64,000 nt of DNA from assembly GCF_002128425.1 (NCBI RefSeq), contig NZ_NESS01000003.1, forward strand, positions 186,001-250,000, in the 5' to 3' direction. Positions within the stretch are counted from its first letter, which is position 1; each line of letters begins with the position of its first letter. The notes under the pieces are model-generated. The model searched no databases. It saw nothing but the letters and a program-made list of their open reading frames with translations, and was not told the origin of the DNA. Origin of the DNA: Gottfriedia acidiceleris. GTDB taxonomy: Bacteria; Bacillota; Bacilli; Bacillales; Bacillaceae_G. Below are positions 17,181 to 26,627 of the stretch, one piece after another. The position numbers and the translations under genes are program-made.

Positions 17181-18443
17181 CTATTTCTCTGCTGCCTCTA
17201 AATACTTCATTCTCTCTAACATAGTCGGATGATCATATCTAAATAACTTAACAAGAAATGGAGGATTTACTTGGGAAAGACTGTTTCTTGATAACTTTTG
17301 AAAAGCTATAATTCCTGATTCCGGATCATGCGTTAACTTAACTGCATATAAATCCGCTCTTTTTTCAGCACTTCTTGAAAATGCATTTGAAATCGGATCA
17401 GAAATAAAGCCTACAATTCCACTAATGATTAAAAATAACGTTAAGATGACCGCCATTTTTTCAGCTGAATTACTGCTCCTACTCTTTGATAGTACATACT
17501 TCATTAATAAATGAATGATATACAGACCGACTAAACTACCTGCCAGCATACCAAACATTGATTTATATATATCTTTGTGTACGTAATGTGACATTTCATG
17601 AGCCATGATGAACATGATTTCATCTTCAGTTAACCCTTTAAGGGTTGTATCCCATAATACAATTCTAGCGTTTTTACCTATACCAGTGACATATGCATTG
17701 TAAGTAGTTGTCTTGGTCGACATATTTACTTCATATACCCGATGTGCAGGAATATTTGCTTCTTTCGCCAGAGTAATAATTTTCTTTTCTAAATTTTTAT
17801 CTTTTAAAGGATAAAAATCATTATATAAGGGATCGATGACTACAGGCTGAATAAATGTTAAGAAAATCGTAAAGGGAATACTTAATAGCCATGCAGTTAG
17901 CCACCATTTCTTCGGTTGTTTTTTGATTAACAAATATACAACATACATTACAAAAAACATCATTCCAAAATTTATCCAAAAACTAATCATTTCATCTTTC
18001 ATCCACGCATTAAATGTTTGAACAGACAATCCGTATTTCGTTGATAACTTAAATCGATAGAAATCAATTGGAAATGTAACGATATATGTAGCGACCGAGA
18101 CAAAAAAGAAATATAAAAAGACTTGTATAAACTTAAATTTAGTCAACTTAGATAATGAGTCACCTAACCTTTCGATCATTCCACTTAATAATAAAAGTGA
18201 TAATACAATCCAATCAATCGGTAAGGTTATAAAGTAAAGAACATTTTTTAATGTGCTATAACTAGAACTTAAATTAGCTTCCTTATGATTCATGAAAGTA
18301 TGTGGATCTACAAATGTTCCTTTATATTTTGAAGGTAGGTCAGAAGTCGTAAAAACATAAAAGTATAACAGGACTAAAATGATATAAATGAGATAGCCTA
18401 GACAAACGAATTTGGTTAATTTAGATTTAGTTGCTTTTTTCAT
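17181..18443 (-). CDS. yhfN: M48-family membrane metalloprotease (Ste24/CAAX-protease type, YhfN-like)
   Basis: 420-residue integral membrane zinc protease. About seven hydrophobic helices are predicted. The zinc site AHEMSHYVHKD lies around residue 285, and a downstream SAEKRADLYAVK supplies the third ligand, typical of Ste24/M48. In eukaryotes such enzymes trim prenylated proteins; in Bacillus the substrate is not established. The upstream ATG at 18458 is rejected because it lies in the SD (GGGGGGAGA); ATG 18443 starts MKKATKSK. Position next to lcfB matches yhfN-yhfL of B. subtilis. Confidence 0.85.
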   Translation of the reverse strand: MKKATKSKLTKFVCLGYLIYIILVLLYFYVFTTSDLPSKYKGTFVDPHTFMNHKEANLSSSYSTLKNVLYFITLPIDWIVLSLLLLSGMIERLGDSLSKLTKFKFIQVFLYFFFVSVATYIVTFPIDFYRFKLSTKYGLSVQTFNAWMKDEMISFWINFGMMFFVMYVVYLLIKKQPKKWWLTAWLLSIPFTIFLTFIQPVVIDPLYNDFYPLKDKNLEKKIITLAKEANIPAHRVYEVNMSTKTTTYNAYVTGIGKNARIVLWDTTLKGLTEDEIMFIMAHEMSHYVHKDIYKSMFGMLAGSLVGLYIIHLLMKYVLSKSRSSNSAEKMAVILTLFLIISGIVGFISDPISNAFSRSAEKRADLYAVKLTHDPESGIIAFQKLSRNSLSQVNPPFLVKLFRYDHPTMLERMKYLEAAEK

Positions 18444-18645
18444 AAAATCTCCCCCCATTCTATATTATCAACTTTGTCCAATTTTTTAGAACTTCAACCT
18501 ATTATATTTTTTAAATACTTTAGTTGAAATAGAAATTATTATTACTCCTAACTAGAGGTATAAAAAATAAAACCACGACTTGTATATCGTAGTTTAGGAC
18601 AATCATTTATCACTTTTGATTTAATTGTTTTTCTCTTATTTTCGC

Positions 18646-18868
18646 TTATACATGGAGCTTAATAAAATCTAGTACTTTTTGCAAACACATAAATTCTTCA
18701 TCTTTTTTTCGAGTTTTTGCTAGTTTATCGAATTGATCTTGTCCGATATGTAGGTGGAATGGATCAAACTCTTCTACATCCTCAGGTGCTTCGTCATGAT
18801 GGTAATGGTTGTGAAATTTCTAATCACACCAGCACTGCTTTCCCAATCATAGAAGCATATTAAACTAA
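18646..18868 (-). pseudogene. Remnant of an unrecognised protein gene
   Basis: On the minus strand one frame reads through HHDEAPEDVEEFDPFHLHIG and continues to a TAA at 18646 without any start codon, closed upstream by a TAG at 18820. The segment before that stop continues in a different frame (CFYDWESSAGVIRNF), as if a single frameshift had split one gene. The residues look protein-like (an H-rich turn, then a charged helix ending VLDFIKLHV). No start, SD or full domain is visible. I cannot name the family. Confidence 0.45.
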
Positions 18869-18913
18869 TAAAAAAATCACTCTTCGCTTAAGTGTTGTAT
18901 ACTTCTCTTAAAT

Positions 18914-18944
18914 TAAAAAAGTACAACCCTATTTAGGTTGTACC
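18914..18944 (-). terminator. Terminator of lcfB
   Basis: GTACAACC, loop, GGTTGTAC with a T run on the minus strand. Confidence 0.88.
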
Positions 18945-18957
18945 TCTATACTGCATG

Positions 18958-20490
18958 TTATTGTATAACTGAATCTTTCAATGCTCTTCTAAGTATTTTA
19001 CCAGTTGCATTTTTTGGTAGCTCAGCAATGAACTCTATTGATCTTGGTACTTTATATTTTGCTAAGTGTGCCTTGCAATATTCTGTTAAGGACTCCACAC
19101 TTAATGATGGATTTTTTGAAACAACATAAGCTTTTACACTTTCTCCAAAATTATCGTCTGGTAATCCGATAACTGCACATTCCACAACATCTGGATGATT
19201 ATATATTACCTCTTCGACCTCACGTGGGTATACGTTATATCCGCCAACCAGAATCAATTCTTTTTTACGATCGACAATATAGAAATAACCATCTTCATCT
19301 TTTTTTGCTAGGTCACCAGTATATAACCATCCATCTCGTATCGTCATTGCCGTTTCTTCTGGCATATTATAGTAGCCCTTCATAATATTAGGTCCGCGTG
19401 CGATTAATTCACCTACTACACCTGCTGGAACTTCTTCACCAAGTTCATTAACAATTTTATTTTCTACATTGCTAATATTTGTCCCGATTGATCCTGCTTT
19501 TCTTGGGCGATCTAACGGATTAAATGTAGTAACAGGTGAGGCTTCTGACAATCCATAACCTTCAGAAATAATTACCTTAAATTTTTTCTCAAAATTCTCT
19601 AATAATGCAACTGGTAATGATGAACCACCCGAAACGCATAGTCGAATTGACTCAAAGTCTTCAGTCTTTCCTTCAGGGAATTGATATAAGAAATTATACA
19701 TAGTTGGAACACCTGCGAACACGGTTGCTTTGTATGTACGAATAATATCAAATATTTCTTTCGGGCTAAATTTAGGCACTAAAATAACAGTAGCTCCATA
19801 CATTAAAGGTGCATTTAAAGCTACAGTTAAACAAAATACATGGAATGCAGGTAAAGTTGCAATTACCTTTTCAGAACTCGAAAAGCTTAAGAAGTGTCCA
19901 GCATCCATAGCATTTGAATATAAATTTTTATGCGTTAACATGGCTCCCTTTGGTTTTCCTGTTGTACCAGAAGTATATAAAATGACTGCTAAATCATCAT
20001 CAAGTAATTCAGGTCCTTTGAAATCTGTATTTCCAAGTCCAACTACATTTGTAAACGATTTCAATTTATTGTTCTTAAATTCATACGGATTTTCTTGCTT
20101 TGTTTCACAAATAATGAAGTGATCGATATTAGGAAGAATCGGTGAAGCTTTTTCTACTAGTGGAAGAAATAAGTCTAAGGTGATAACTGCTTTTGCGTCG
20201 CCGTTTGTTAATATGTATACTAATTCATCTGGTGCATAAAGAGGATTAACCGGTATTACAGCCGCTCCAACCTTCATAGCACCATATAGCGCTATAATAA
20301 AATGAGGAGAATTACCAACAACTAGTGCTACTTTATCTCCCTTTTCAATCCCTAACTTTGAGAGGCCACTCGCAAATTTCGTAATATAAGTCTCTAGTGT
20401 TGAGTATGAAAATGTCTGCCCTTCAAAAATAATAGCCGAATGTTCTGGATGCCTCAAAGCTGATTGTGACAGTGTTTCAACTAAATTCAA
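18958..20490 (-). CDS. lcfB: Long-chain fatty-acid-CoA ligase (LcfB/YhfL-like)
   Basis: 510-residue acyl-adenylate-forming enzyme that activates fatty acids to acyl-CoA with ATP. The AMP-binding signature YTSGTTGKPKGAMLTH is near residue 170; SEGYGLSEASP and the hinge motif YTGDLAKKDEDGY...DRKKELI follow, with the catalytic Lys in the C-terminal PKNATGKILRR. The size fits the shorter Bacillus LcfB/YhfL enzymes. It belongs to fatty-acid degradation. Neighbouring lplJ and yhfI match the B. subtilis order. SD AAGGGGG lies before the ATG. Confidence 0.9.
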   Translation of the reverse strand: MNLVETLSQSALRHPEHSAIIFEGQTFSYSTLETYITKFASGLSKLGIEKGDKVALVVGNSPHFIIALYGAMKVGAAVIPVNPLYAPDELVYILTNGDAKAVITLDLFLPLVEKASPILPNIDHFIICETKQENPYEFKNNKLKSFTNVVGLGNTDFKGPELLDDDLAVILYTSGTTGKPKGAMLTHKNLYSNAMDAGHFLSFSSSEKVIATLPAFHVFCLTVALNAPLMYGATVILVPKFSPKEIFDIIRTYKATVFAGVPTMYNFLYQFPEGKTEDFESIRLCVSGGSSLPVALLENFEKKFKVIISEGYGLSEASPVTTFNPLDRPRKAGSIGTNISNVENKIVNELGEEVPAGVVGELIARGPNIMKGYYNMPEETAMTIRDGWLYTGDLAKKDEDGYFYIVDRKKELILVGGYNVYPREVEEVIYNHPDVVECAVIGLPDDNFGESVKAYVVSKNPSLSVESLTEYCKAHLAKYKVPRSIEFIAELPKNATGKILRRALKDSVIQ

Positions 20491-20610
20491 GAAAAACTAC
20501 CCCCTTTGAAAATAAAAATTTAAAATATTCTAAATATATTATATTGCTAGAAAACAATTCTGACAAGTGAGAAAACTAGCACTTTTTAGACTTCTATTTA
20601 TTTAACAAAC

Positions 20611-20641
20611 AAAAAAAAGAGTAGTTCCCTACTCTTTTTTA
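20611..20641 (-). terminator. Terminator overlapping the lplJ stop codon
   Basis: AAAAAGAGTAG, TTCC loop, CTACTCTTTTTT. The lplJ stop (20639-20641) forms part of the hairpin's tail. Confidence 0.88.
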
Positions 20642-21628
20642 AAATAATAAACTCATAAATTCTTCTTTCGTTACATTGCCAAAATAATGACTAAAATCAA
20701 CTTCATCTAGCTTATTTTCAATCTCTTGTTGATCAAATTTATTGCCAATCAGTAGCTGTTCTATATCAGATACATCTCCTACCCCAAAGAAGTCACCATA
20801 AATTTTAACATTCTCAATGATTCCTTTGTTTACATCTAATCGAAGATCAATTGAACCAGCCGCAAATCTTTTACTTTGTTGAATATTGCATTTAGGAGAT
20901 TTGCCAAAATTCCAATCCCAATTACGGTATCTACTCTCAGCAAGTTCTTTAATATTTTTTATATCCTCATCTGTCCATTCGTATCGTTCTATTTTTCCAT
21001 GTTCTTTAAAAATAGATTGTAAAATTAAATCCTTAAATTCTAAGATTGTTAAATCATCTGTTAAAAATTCCTTAATGTTTGCAACCCTACTTCGGACTGA
21101 TTTAATTCCTTTAGATTGAATTTTTTCTAGTTTTACATTTAATGCATTTACAACTTCATCTATATCACTATCAAACAACAATGTACCGTGGCTAAACATT
21201 CTACCTTTAGTAGAAAATTGTGCGTTACCTGAAATTTTTCTACCTTCTGCTAATATATCATTTCTTCCACTAAGTTCAGCATTTACACCGAGTTCTTTTA
21301 ATGCCTCGATTACTGGCTCAGTAAACTTTCTAAAATTATGAAAGCTGTCACCATCGTCTTTAGTAATAAAACTAAAGTTAAGATTTCCTAAATCATGATA
21401 TACCGCTCCACCACCAGATAATCTTCGAACAACATGGATGTTATGATCATTTACATATGAAGCATTAATCTCCTCAGCAGTATTTTGATTTTTACCAATA
21501 ATGATTGATGGTTCATTAATATAAAATAAAAAATATGTATTTTCAGGATCTAGATTTTTTAGCGCATATTCTTCCATGGCTAAATTTAATGTTGGATCCG
21601 TTATTCCCCTATTATCTAAAAATAGCAT
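20639..21628 (-). CDS. lplJ: Lipoate-protein ligase LplJ
   Basis: 329 residues. Attaches free lipoate through lipoyl-AMP to the E2 and GcvH lipoyl domains. The BPL/LplA catalytic domain shows RRLSGGGAVYHDLGNLNFSF, the lipoyl-binding pocket, and SGNAQFSTKGRMFSHGTLLFD; a small accessory domain forms the C-terminus. ATG 21628 is chosen, with GGAGG 7 bases upstream; a longer in-frame start at 21661 would run into the end of yhfI. It is 10 bases downstream of yhfI, so the two are co-transcribed. Synteny matches B. subtilis yhfI-yhfJ. Confidence 0.92.
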   Translation of the reverse strand: MLFLDNRGITDPTLNLAMEEYALKNLDPENTYFLFYINEPSIIIGKNQNTAEEINASYVNDHNIHVVRRLSGGGAVYHDLGNLNFSFITKDDGDSFHNFRKFTEPVIEALKELGVNAELSGRNDILAEGRKISGNAQFSTKGRMFSHGTLLFDSDIDEVVNALNVKLEKIQSKGIKSVRSRVANIKEFLTDDLTILEFKDLILQSIFKEHGKIERYEWTDEDIKNIKELAESRYRNWDWNFGKSPKCNIQQSKRFAAGSIDLRLDVNKGIIENVKIYGDFFGVGDVSDIEQLLIGNKFDQQEIENKLDEVDFSHYFGNVTKEEFMSLLF

Positions 21629-21638
21629 GTGTATCCTC

Positions 21639-22373
21639 CTATAATTTTGATTTCCATTCAAACCCTGAATAAGCTAAATGAACAAGTCCATTATAATACT
21701 TCCTGGCTTCAAACATTAAATCTTTTGTATTTCCGCTATGAGGAAGGTGTGATAATAGCAATTCTTTTACATTTGCCTTACTTGCAATTGTTGCAGCATC
21801 TTTACTACTCATATGCCCTACTTTAGCTCCGTCCTGTTTTTCATACATATTACAGTCAGTTATAAGCAAATCAGCGTTAGATGAGAATGATACAAAGTCT
21901 TCAGTATAGCTTGAATCCGCTGTATAAACTACCGAGTGAGTTGCTGTTTCAATCCGCATAGCAAAACAATCTACCGGATGAACTGTCTTAGTAAAGCGAA
22001 TAGTAAATGGTCCTAGGTTGAGAGGTTCATTTGGGTTATATTTATATCCCTTTGTTGCTTCTTTATATGTTAACGAATTAAATTTTTCATGATCAAAGTT
22101 ATGTCCATAAATAGGTAAAGCAAACTTATCCTTTCCAGCATTTACAAGTTTGAAGTATTGGAGTACTCCTATATCTGCAATATGATCATGATGATAGTGT
22201 GACAGGATTACAGCATTTAAGCTATTAGGATCTATGTAATTTTGTAAAGTAGCTAATGCACCTGAACCACAATCAACCAATAGATTAAAATTTTTAGATT
22301 TAAATAAATAACATGAAGTTGCTTCACCTTTACCTGGATAGCCGCCCCAATAACCAATAACGGTTACTTTCAT
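21639..22373 (-). CDS. yhfI: MBL-fold metallo-hydrolase (YhfI-like)
   Basis: 244 residues of the beta-lactamase-fold hydrolase type. The metal motif HYHHDHIAD is near residue 60; an early GYWGGYPG loop, the VYTADSSYTED strand and the late LLLSHLPHSG supply the remaining ligands. It resembles RNase Z-like or phosphodiesterase relatives in layout but lacks the tRNase Z exosite, so the substrate is unknown. It is upstream of lplJ and diverges from yhfH, the same arrangement as in B. subtilis. Confidence 0.85.
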   Translation of the reverse strand: MKVTVIGYWGGYPGKGEATSCYLFKSKNFNLLVDCGSGALATLQNYIDPNSLNAVILSHYHHDHIADIGVLQYFKLVNAGKDKFALPIYGHNFDHEKFNSLTYKEATKGYKYNPNEPLNLGPFTIRFTKTVHPVDCFAMRIETATHSVVYTADSSYTEDFVSFSSNADLLITDCNMYEKQDGAKVGHMSSKDAATIASKANVKELLLSHLPHSGNTKDLMFEARKYYNGLVHLAYSGFEWKSKL

Positions 22374-22480
22374 ATAACAAACACACTCCTTTGTACTTAT
22401 TATTTCTATGAAAATTTAAATTTATAAGCCTGTCCTTACTGTTTCCCTAAAATAGGCATTTAGATTATTTTTTAAAAATT

Positions 22481-22523
22481 GTACTAATACAGATTGACAC
22501 AAAATATGTTGTAGTAATACAAT
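22481..22523 (+). promoter_or_regulatory. Promoter of yhfH with flanking direct repeat
   Basis: TTGACA at 22494-22499, an 18-bp spacer and TACAAT at 22518-22523 form a good SigA promoter. GTACTAATACA (22481-22491) and GTAGTAATACA (22511-22521) repeat at 30-bp spacing around it and may be operators. Confidence 0.5.
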
Positions 22524-22554
22524 AACTAATAAGTTAACAAAAGGAGAGGGTATC

Positions 22555-22686
22555 ATGCTTGTAAAAATGTCTGAGTTTTTAAAACTTTTACCAAAGAAAT
22601 TATGTAAACACTGTAATTCGACGATTGAGGAACAACATGATTGCTACAGTAACACTTGTTCAAACTGCTTAAAAGATAGTTTTTAA
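22555..22686 (+). CDS. yhfH: YhfH-family zinc-ribbon microprotein
   Basis: A 43-residue protein below usual ORF cut-offs. It begins MLVKMSEFLKLLPKKL and carries two CxxC knuckles, CKHC and CSNC, 20 residues apart, which can bind one zinc. The SD AAAGGAGAGGG is strong and the promoter is good. YhfH of B. subtilis lies at the same place, divergent from yhfI, and is of similar length and design. No function is known. A palindromic terminator follows at 22757-22803. Confidence 0.75.
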   Translation: MLVKMSEFLKLLPKKLCKHCNSTIEEQHDCYSNTCSNCLKDSF

Positions 22687-22756
22687 GTAAAAGTCTTTTA
22701 GGACATCAATTTGCTTAACGAAATTATTTAACATATTATTAGTACAGAGGCATAAT

Positions 22757-22803
22757 AAAAAAAGAGCAACCTAAAAGTATCGATATACTTTTTTGGTTGC
22801 TCT
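22757..22803. terminator. Bidirectional terminator between yhfH and hemY
   Basis: AAAGAGCAACC with nested AAAGTATCGATATACTTT and GGTTGCTCT; A and T runs on both sides. Confidence 0.85.
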
Positions 22804-22831
22804 ATTCTTTACTAGATCGTATTTAAATGCC

Positions 22832-24253
22832 TTAATAATTTGGAACAGCTTGTTTTTCAGGTGAGAACAAGTATTCAATTGTATCTGAAACTGCTTTTTC
22901 GCCTTGATCAATGCAGTCTGGTAATCCGGACCCATAAAATGAGCAACCGATCACCGATACACCGGGCATTTCCTTTTGTAAATATTGTTCCATATTTTTC
23001 GTACGCTCTTTATGATTAATCGTATATTGGGGCATAGCATCTTTCCATCTTGAAACAATATAAAACTCTGGTTTTTCAGTAATATCCATTGTTTTTCTTA
23101 AATCTTCTAAAACAATTTCAACAAGTTCTTCATCCGTTTTATCGACTATTTCCTTATTGTAAGGGCGTCCAACGTAACAACGTAATAGGACTTTACCTTT
23201 TGGACAAGCATGTGCCCATTTTTTATGAGTCCATGTACACGCTGTTATATTATAATCATTGTTACGTGAAACAACAAAGCCTGTACCATTTATATCCTTC
23301 TTAATTGCATGCTCTGGAAATGCAAGAGCAACATTCGCAACTGATGTAGAAGGAACTTTTTTGAAAGGCTCAAATACAGGTATATTGTTAAATAGTTGTG
23401 GAATGAAACGATGAGGTACAGTAACGATAACTGAATCTGATTCGATCTTTTCATTATTACTAAGTACAATCTCATATTTACTTCCAATTTTATTTATATT
23501 TACTACTTGTACACCTTTTAAAACTTCCTGTTGATCTAACTCTTCTTCTATTCGTTCAACGATTGTTTGAAGACCTGTACTTACAGTCTGGAAAATTCCT
23601 TTTCTCGGACCTTTTGATTTCTTCACAGGCATCTCTTTTTTCATACCTAAAACAATACTTTGATGTTTTTGTTCAATTTGGAAGAACTGAGGAAATGTTG
23701 CCATTAAACTCATTTGGTCAATGTCGCCTGAATAAATACCCGATAAAAGGGGTTCAATTAGATTCTCTACTACTTCATTACCAAGTCTTCTCCTAAAAAA
23801 TTTACCTAATGACATATCCCCTTGGACATGTGTTTTTGGTAAAAGAAAATCTAAACCTGCACGAATTTTTCCTGCTGGCGAAAATAGACCTGAAAAAATA
23901 AAAGGTTTAATTTGTGTAGGAATTCCCATGTTTGAACCTTCTGGCATACCATGTAATTTATTATGGGCTAATACATAGGATTTTCCAGCAGAGTTAAAAA
24001 CGACTTGATCTTGAATACCCAAGTTTTCAGCTAATCGATATGCACTCTTTTTCCTTGCCAAAAATGAGTCTGGTCCACGCTCAATAACAAATCCATCTTT
24101 TCTAATCGTTTGGATTTTTCCTCCAAGCCTTGAAGATCCTTCAATTAATTGAATATCTATTGGAAGATTATTTTTTATTTTTTCTTGTTTTAAATAGTAG
24201 GCAGCTGTCAATCCAGTAATACCGCCACCAATAATGACAACCTTCTTATTCAC
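22832..24253 (-). CDS. hemY: Coproporphyrinogen III oxidase (HemY/CgoX)
   Basis: 473-residue FAD enzyme. In Gram-positives it oxidises coproporphyrinogen III to coproporphyrin III in the coproporphyrin-dependent haem route; it is often annotated protoporphyrinogen oxidase. The N-terminal dinucleotide-binding GGGITGLTAAYYL and EGSSRLGGKIQT are clear, as is the C-terminal GSGLPDCIDQGEKA FAD-contact motif. There is no membrane segment, as expected for the soluble Bacillus type. It is the last gene of hemE-hemH-hemY, 27 bp after hemH. Confidence 0.93.
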   Translation of the reverse strand: MNKKVVIIGGGITGLTAAYYLKQEKIKNNLPIDIQLIEGSSRLGGKIQTIRKDGFVIERGPDSFLARKKSAYRLAENLGIQDQVVFNSAGKSYVLAHNKLHGMPEGSNMGIPTQIKPFIFSGLFSPAGKIRAGLDFLLPKTHVQGDMSLGKFFRRRLGNEVVENLIEPLLSGIYSGDIDQMSLMATFPQFFQIEQKHQSIVLGMKKEMPVKKSKGPRKGIFQTVSTGLQTIVERIEEELDQQEVLKGVQVVNINKIGSKYEIVLSNNEKIESDSVIVTVPHRFIPQLFNNIPVFEPFKKVPSTSVANVALAFPEHAIKKDINGTGFVVSRNNDYNITACTWTHKKWAHACPKGKVLLRCYVGRPYNKEIVDKTDEELVEIVLEDLRKTMDITEKPEFYIVSRWKDAMPQYTINHKERTKNMEQYLQKEMPGVSVIGCSFYGSGLPDCIDQGEKAVSDTIEYLFSPEKQAVPNY

Positions 24254-24280
24254 ATCTTTACCTCCTATTTCAAAACCATA

Positions 24281-25213
24281 TTATTGTTCGTTTAATTTTC
24301 TTAATACAACCGTACTTAGTCCACTAATAAATAATGGATCCGTATTAGGCATCGGTGGACGAACATATGCTTTTTGAATTTCATCCGTTACTTGTTTACA
24401 TTCTATATCATTATCATACAGTACTTCTAAATGCTCACTTACAAATCCTAATGGTAAATAGACGTAAGTTTCAAAATCATAATTCTCATCCAGCTCACGT
24501 GTTAAATCTTGTACATCAGGTCCTAGCCAAGGTTCTGGTGTATTACCTGCACTTTGCCAACCTAGAAAATAATGACGAATATCAGATTGCTGTACAACTA
24601 ACTCGGCAGTCTGCTTAAGCTGCTCAGGGTATGGATCTCCAAAGTTAAGAATTTTTTCAGGTAGACTATGCGCTGAAAAAATAAATGCCGTCTTCACACG
24701 TTGTTCTTCATTCATTGGTTCAAGAATCGCTTCCACTTCACGAACCCAATATTGAATAAATCTCTCTTCTTTATACCAATCATCTACATGTATAATTTTT
24801 GGCCCGTCAATTTTTTCAGAATGATTTGTAGCACGTTCGTTATACGATTTTACACTAAACGTGGAATAATGTGGTGCAAGTACGATACTTACCGCCTTCG
24901 TTATTCCATCTTTCTTCATTTCGTCTACTGCATCTTCAATAAATGGTTCAATATGCTTCAGTCCAATATACATTTTGAATTCTACTTTGTCTTGGATCTT
25001 ATTTAGATCCTCTTCTAAAGCTTTTGCTTGTTCAATTGTTATTTTTGCTAAAGGAGAGATTCCTCCAATTGCACGATATCGTTCTGTCAGTTCTTCAAGC
25101 GCCTCTTGAGAAGGCTTTCTACCTCTACGAATATCTGTATAATAACGCTCAATATCTGATTCTTTATATGGCGTGCCGTAAGCCATAACTAATAAACCGA
25201 TTTTTTCTTTCAT
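24281..25213 (-). CDS. hemH: Coproporphyrin ferrochelatase (HemH/CpfC)
   Basis: 310 residues, the usual size for the soluble Bacillus enzyme. It inserts ferrous iron into coproporphyrin III. The N-terminal [10 protein letters not shown], the [12 protein letters not shown] histidine region, the [10 protein letters not shown] strand and the [17 protein letters not shown] catalytic segment (His and Glu) are all present. The gene is 23 bp from hemE on one side and 27 bp from hemY on the other, so it is part of one operon. Confidence 0.95.
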   Translation of the reverse strand: MKEKIGLLVMAYGTPYKESDIERYYTDIRRGRKPSQEALEELTERYRAIGGISPLAKITIEQAKALEEDLNKIQDKVEFKMYIGLKHIEPFIEDAVDEMKKDGITKAVSIVLAPHYSTFSVKSYNERATNHSEKIDGPKIIHVDDWYKEERFIQYWVREVEAILEPMNEEQRVKTAFIFSAHSLPEKILNFGDPYPEQLKQTAELVVQQSDIRHYFLGWQSAGNTPEPWLGPDVQDLTRELDENYDFETYVYLPLGFVSEHLEVLYDNDIECKQVTDEIQKAYVRPPMPNTDPLFISGLSTVVLRKLNEQ

Positions 25214-25236
25214 GTCATCACCATAGTCCTTTTATA

Positions 25237-26280
25237 TTAAGCTTTAACCCTTGATGAATACTCATGTACAAAACTTGTTAATCGTTTAAGAGTATCAGGA
25301 TTTACTTCAGGGAATACCCCATGACCTAAGTTGAAAATATGACCTGGATTTGCCATACCTTCATCTAATATTTCCTTTGCACGTTTCTCAATTACTTCCC
25401 ATGGTGCTAATAAAAACGCAGGATCTAAATTACCCTGAAGTGTTTTCGTTATCCCTAAAGAGCGAGCTTCAGTAATAGAAGTTCTCCAATCTAGACCAAT
25501 TACATCTACAGGTAGTTCATTCCATTCATGAATTAAGTGGCTTGCTCCAATACCAAACATAGTAGTTGGAATATGATCTTCTCTAAGTGCTGTAAAAATC
25601 TTTTCCATGCATGGTTTAATATAAATGCGATAATCATTAGCATTCAGAGCACCAACCCATGAATCAAATAATTGAATTGCACTTGCTCCTGCTTTAACTT
25701 GTGCTTTTACGTATTTAATAGTCATGTCAGCTAAATGATCCATTAAAGCAAACCATGCTTCTGGCTCAGCATACATAAATGATTTTGTTTTATTATAGTT
25801 TCTAGATGGTCTACCCTCGATCATATAGCTAGCAACTGTAAAAGGTGCACCTGCAAATCCAATTAATGGAACAGAAAGTACCTCTGTTGTTAATAATTTA
25901 ATCGTCTCATAGATATAAGGTAGTTGCTCTTCTGGATGAATATCAGTTAACTTTTTTACATCTGCTAAAGAACGAATTGGATTGCTTATTACCGGTCCTA
26001 CTCCTGATTGAATTTCTACGTCTACTCCAATTGCAGGAAGTGGAGACATAATATCTTTATATAAAATAGCTGCATCAACATTATATTGGTCAACTGGAAG
26101 CGCTGTTACGTAAGCGCATAATTCAGGTTGATGAGTAATTTCAAATAAAGAATATTTTTCTTTTATTTTTCGGTATTCTGGCTGAGAACGCCCTGCTTGT
26201 CTCATATACCAAACTGGTGTATGCGTTACTTCTTCTCCTCTAATCGCTTTAAGAAATGTATCGTTAAAATCTTTTTTCAT
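25237..26280 (-). CDS. hemE: Uroporphyrinogen decarboxylase
   Basis: 347-residue cytosolic enzyme removing four carboxyl groups from uroporphyrinogen III to give coproporphyrinogen III. Signatures include [17 protein letters not shown] near the N-terminus, [35 protein letters not shown] and [11 protein letters not shown]. It is the first gene of hemEHY. An SD-like AAAGGGAGAC precedes the ATG. Metabolic context: it feeds HemY and HemH in the following genes. Confidence 0.96.
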   Translation of the reverse strand: MKKDFNDTFLKAIRGEEVTHTPVWYMRQAGRSQPEYRKIKEKYSLFEITHQPELCAYVTALPVDQYNVDAAILYKDIMSPLPAIGVDVEIQSGVGPVISNPIRSLADVKKLTDIHPEEQLPYIYETIKLLTTEVLSVPLIGFAGAPFTVASYMIEGRPSRNYNKTKSFMYAEPEAWFALMDHLADMTIKYVKAQVKAGASAIQLFDSWVGALNANDYRIYIKPCMEKIFTALREDHIPTTMFGIGASHLIHEWNELPVDVIGLDWRTSITEARSLGITKTLQGNLDPAFLLAPWEVIEKRAKEILDEGMANPGHIFNLGHGVFPEVNPDTLKRLTSFVHEYSSRVKA

Positions 26281-26577
26281 CCTTCAAAGTCTCCCTTTCA
26301 CTATTCCAAACTCTACTATTAAATATACTGATTGAACTATTAATTGTATAGAAAACTCGAATTTTGACACATAATGTTCACTGATTTTACAATTTTTCTC
26401 AATTAATAGGTCTATTTCACTACCAGACTTTTCCCATTAAAAATTATATCAAAATATGTCTAAAATATCGAATTAATAATCTTTGTTTAATAATACTTTT
26501 TATAAAGTAAAGTAGTTTACTAATCCATTTTACAGATATAGTTTTTACGATCATTGTTTCCTAAAAGTAAAAGAAAA
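26281..26577. other. hemE leader and pbpF 3' region
   Basis: About 300 AT-rich bases carrying the hemE promoter region and nothing else I can name. I see no clear Fur or PerR box. Confidence 0.4.
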
Positions 26578-26617
26578 TAAAAAACTCCCCTTCAAATCAT
26601 TTGATAAGAAGGAGAGC
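26578..26617 (-). terminator. Terminator of pbpF
   Basis: Minus-strand CTCTCCTTC, a 14-nt loop, GAAGGGGAG, then TTTTTT. Confidence 0.85.
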
Positions 26618-26627
26618 CTTAAAATGT

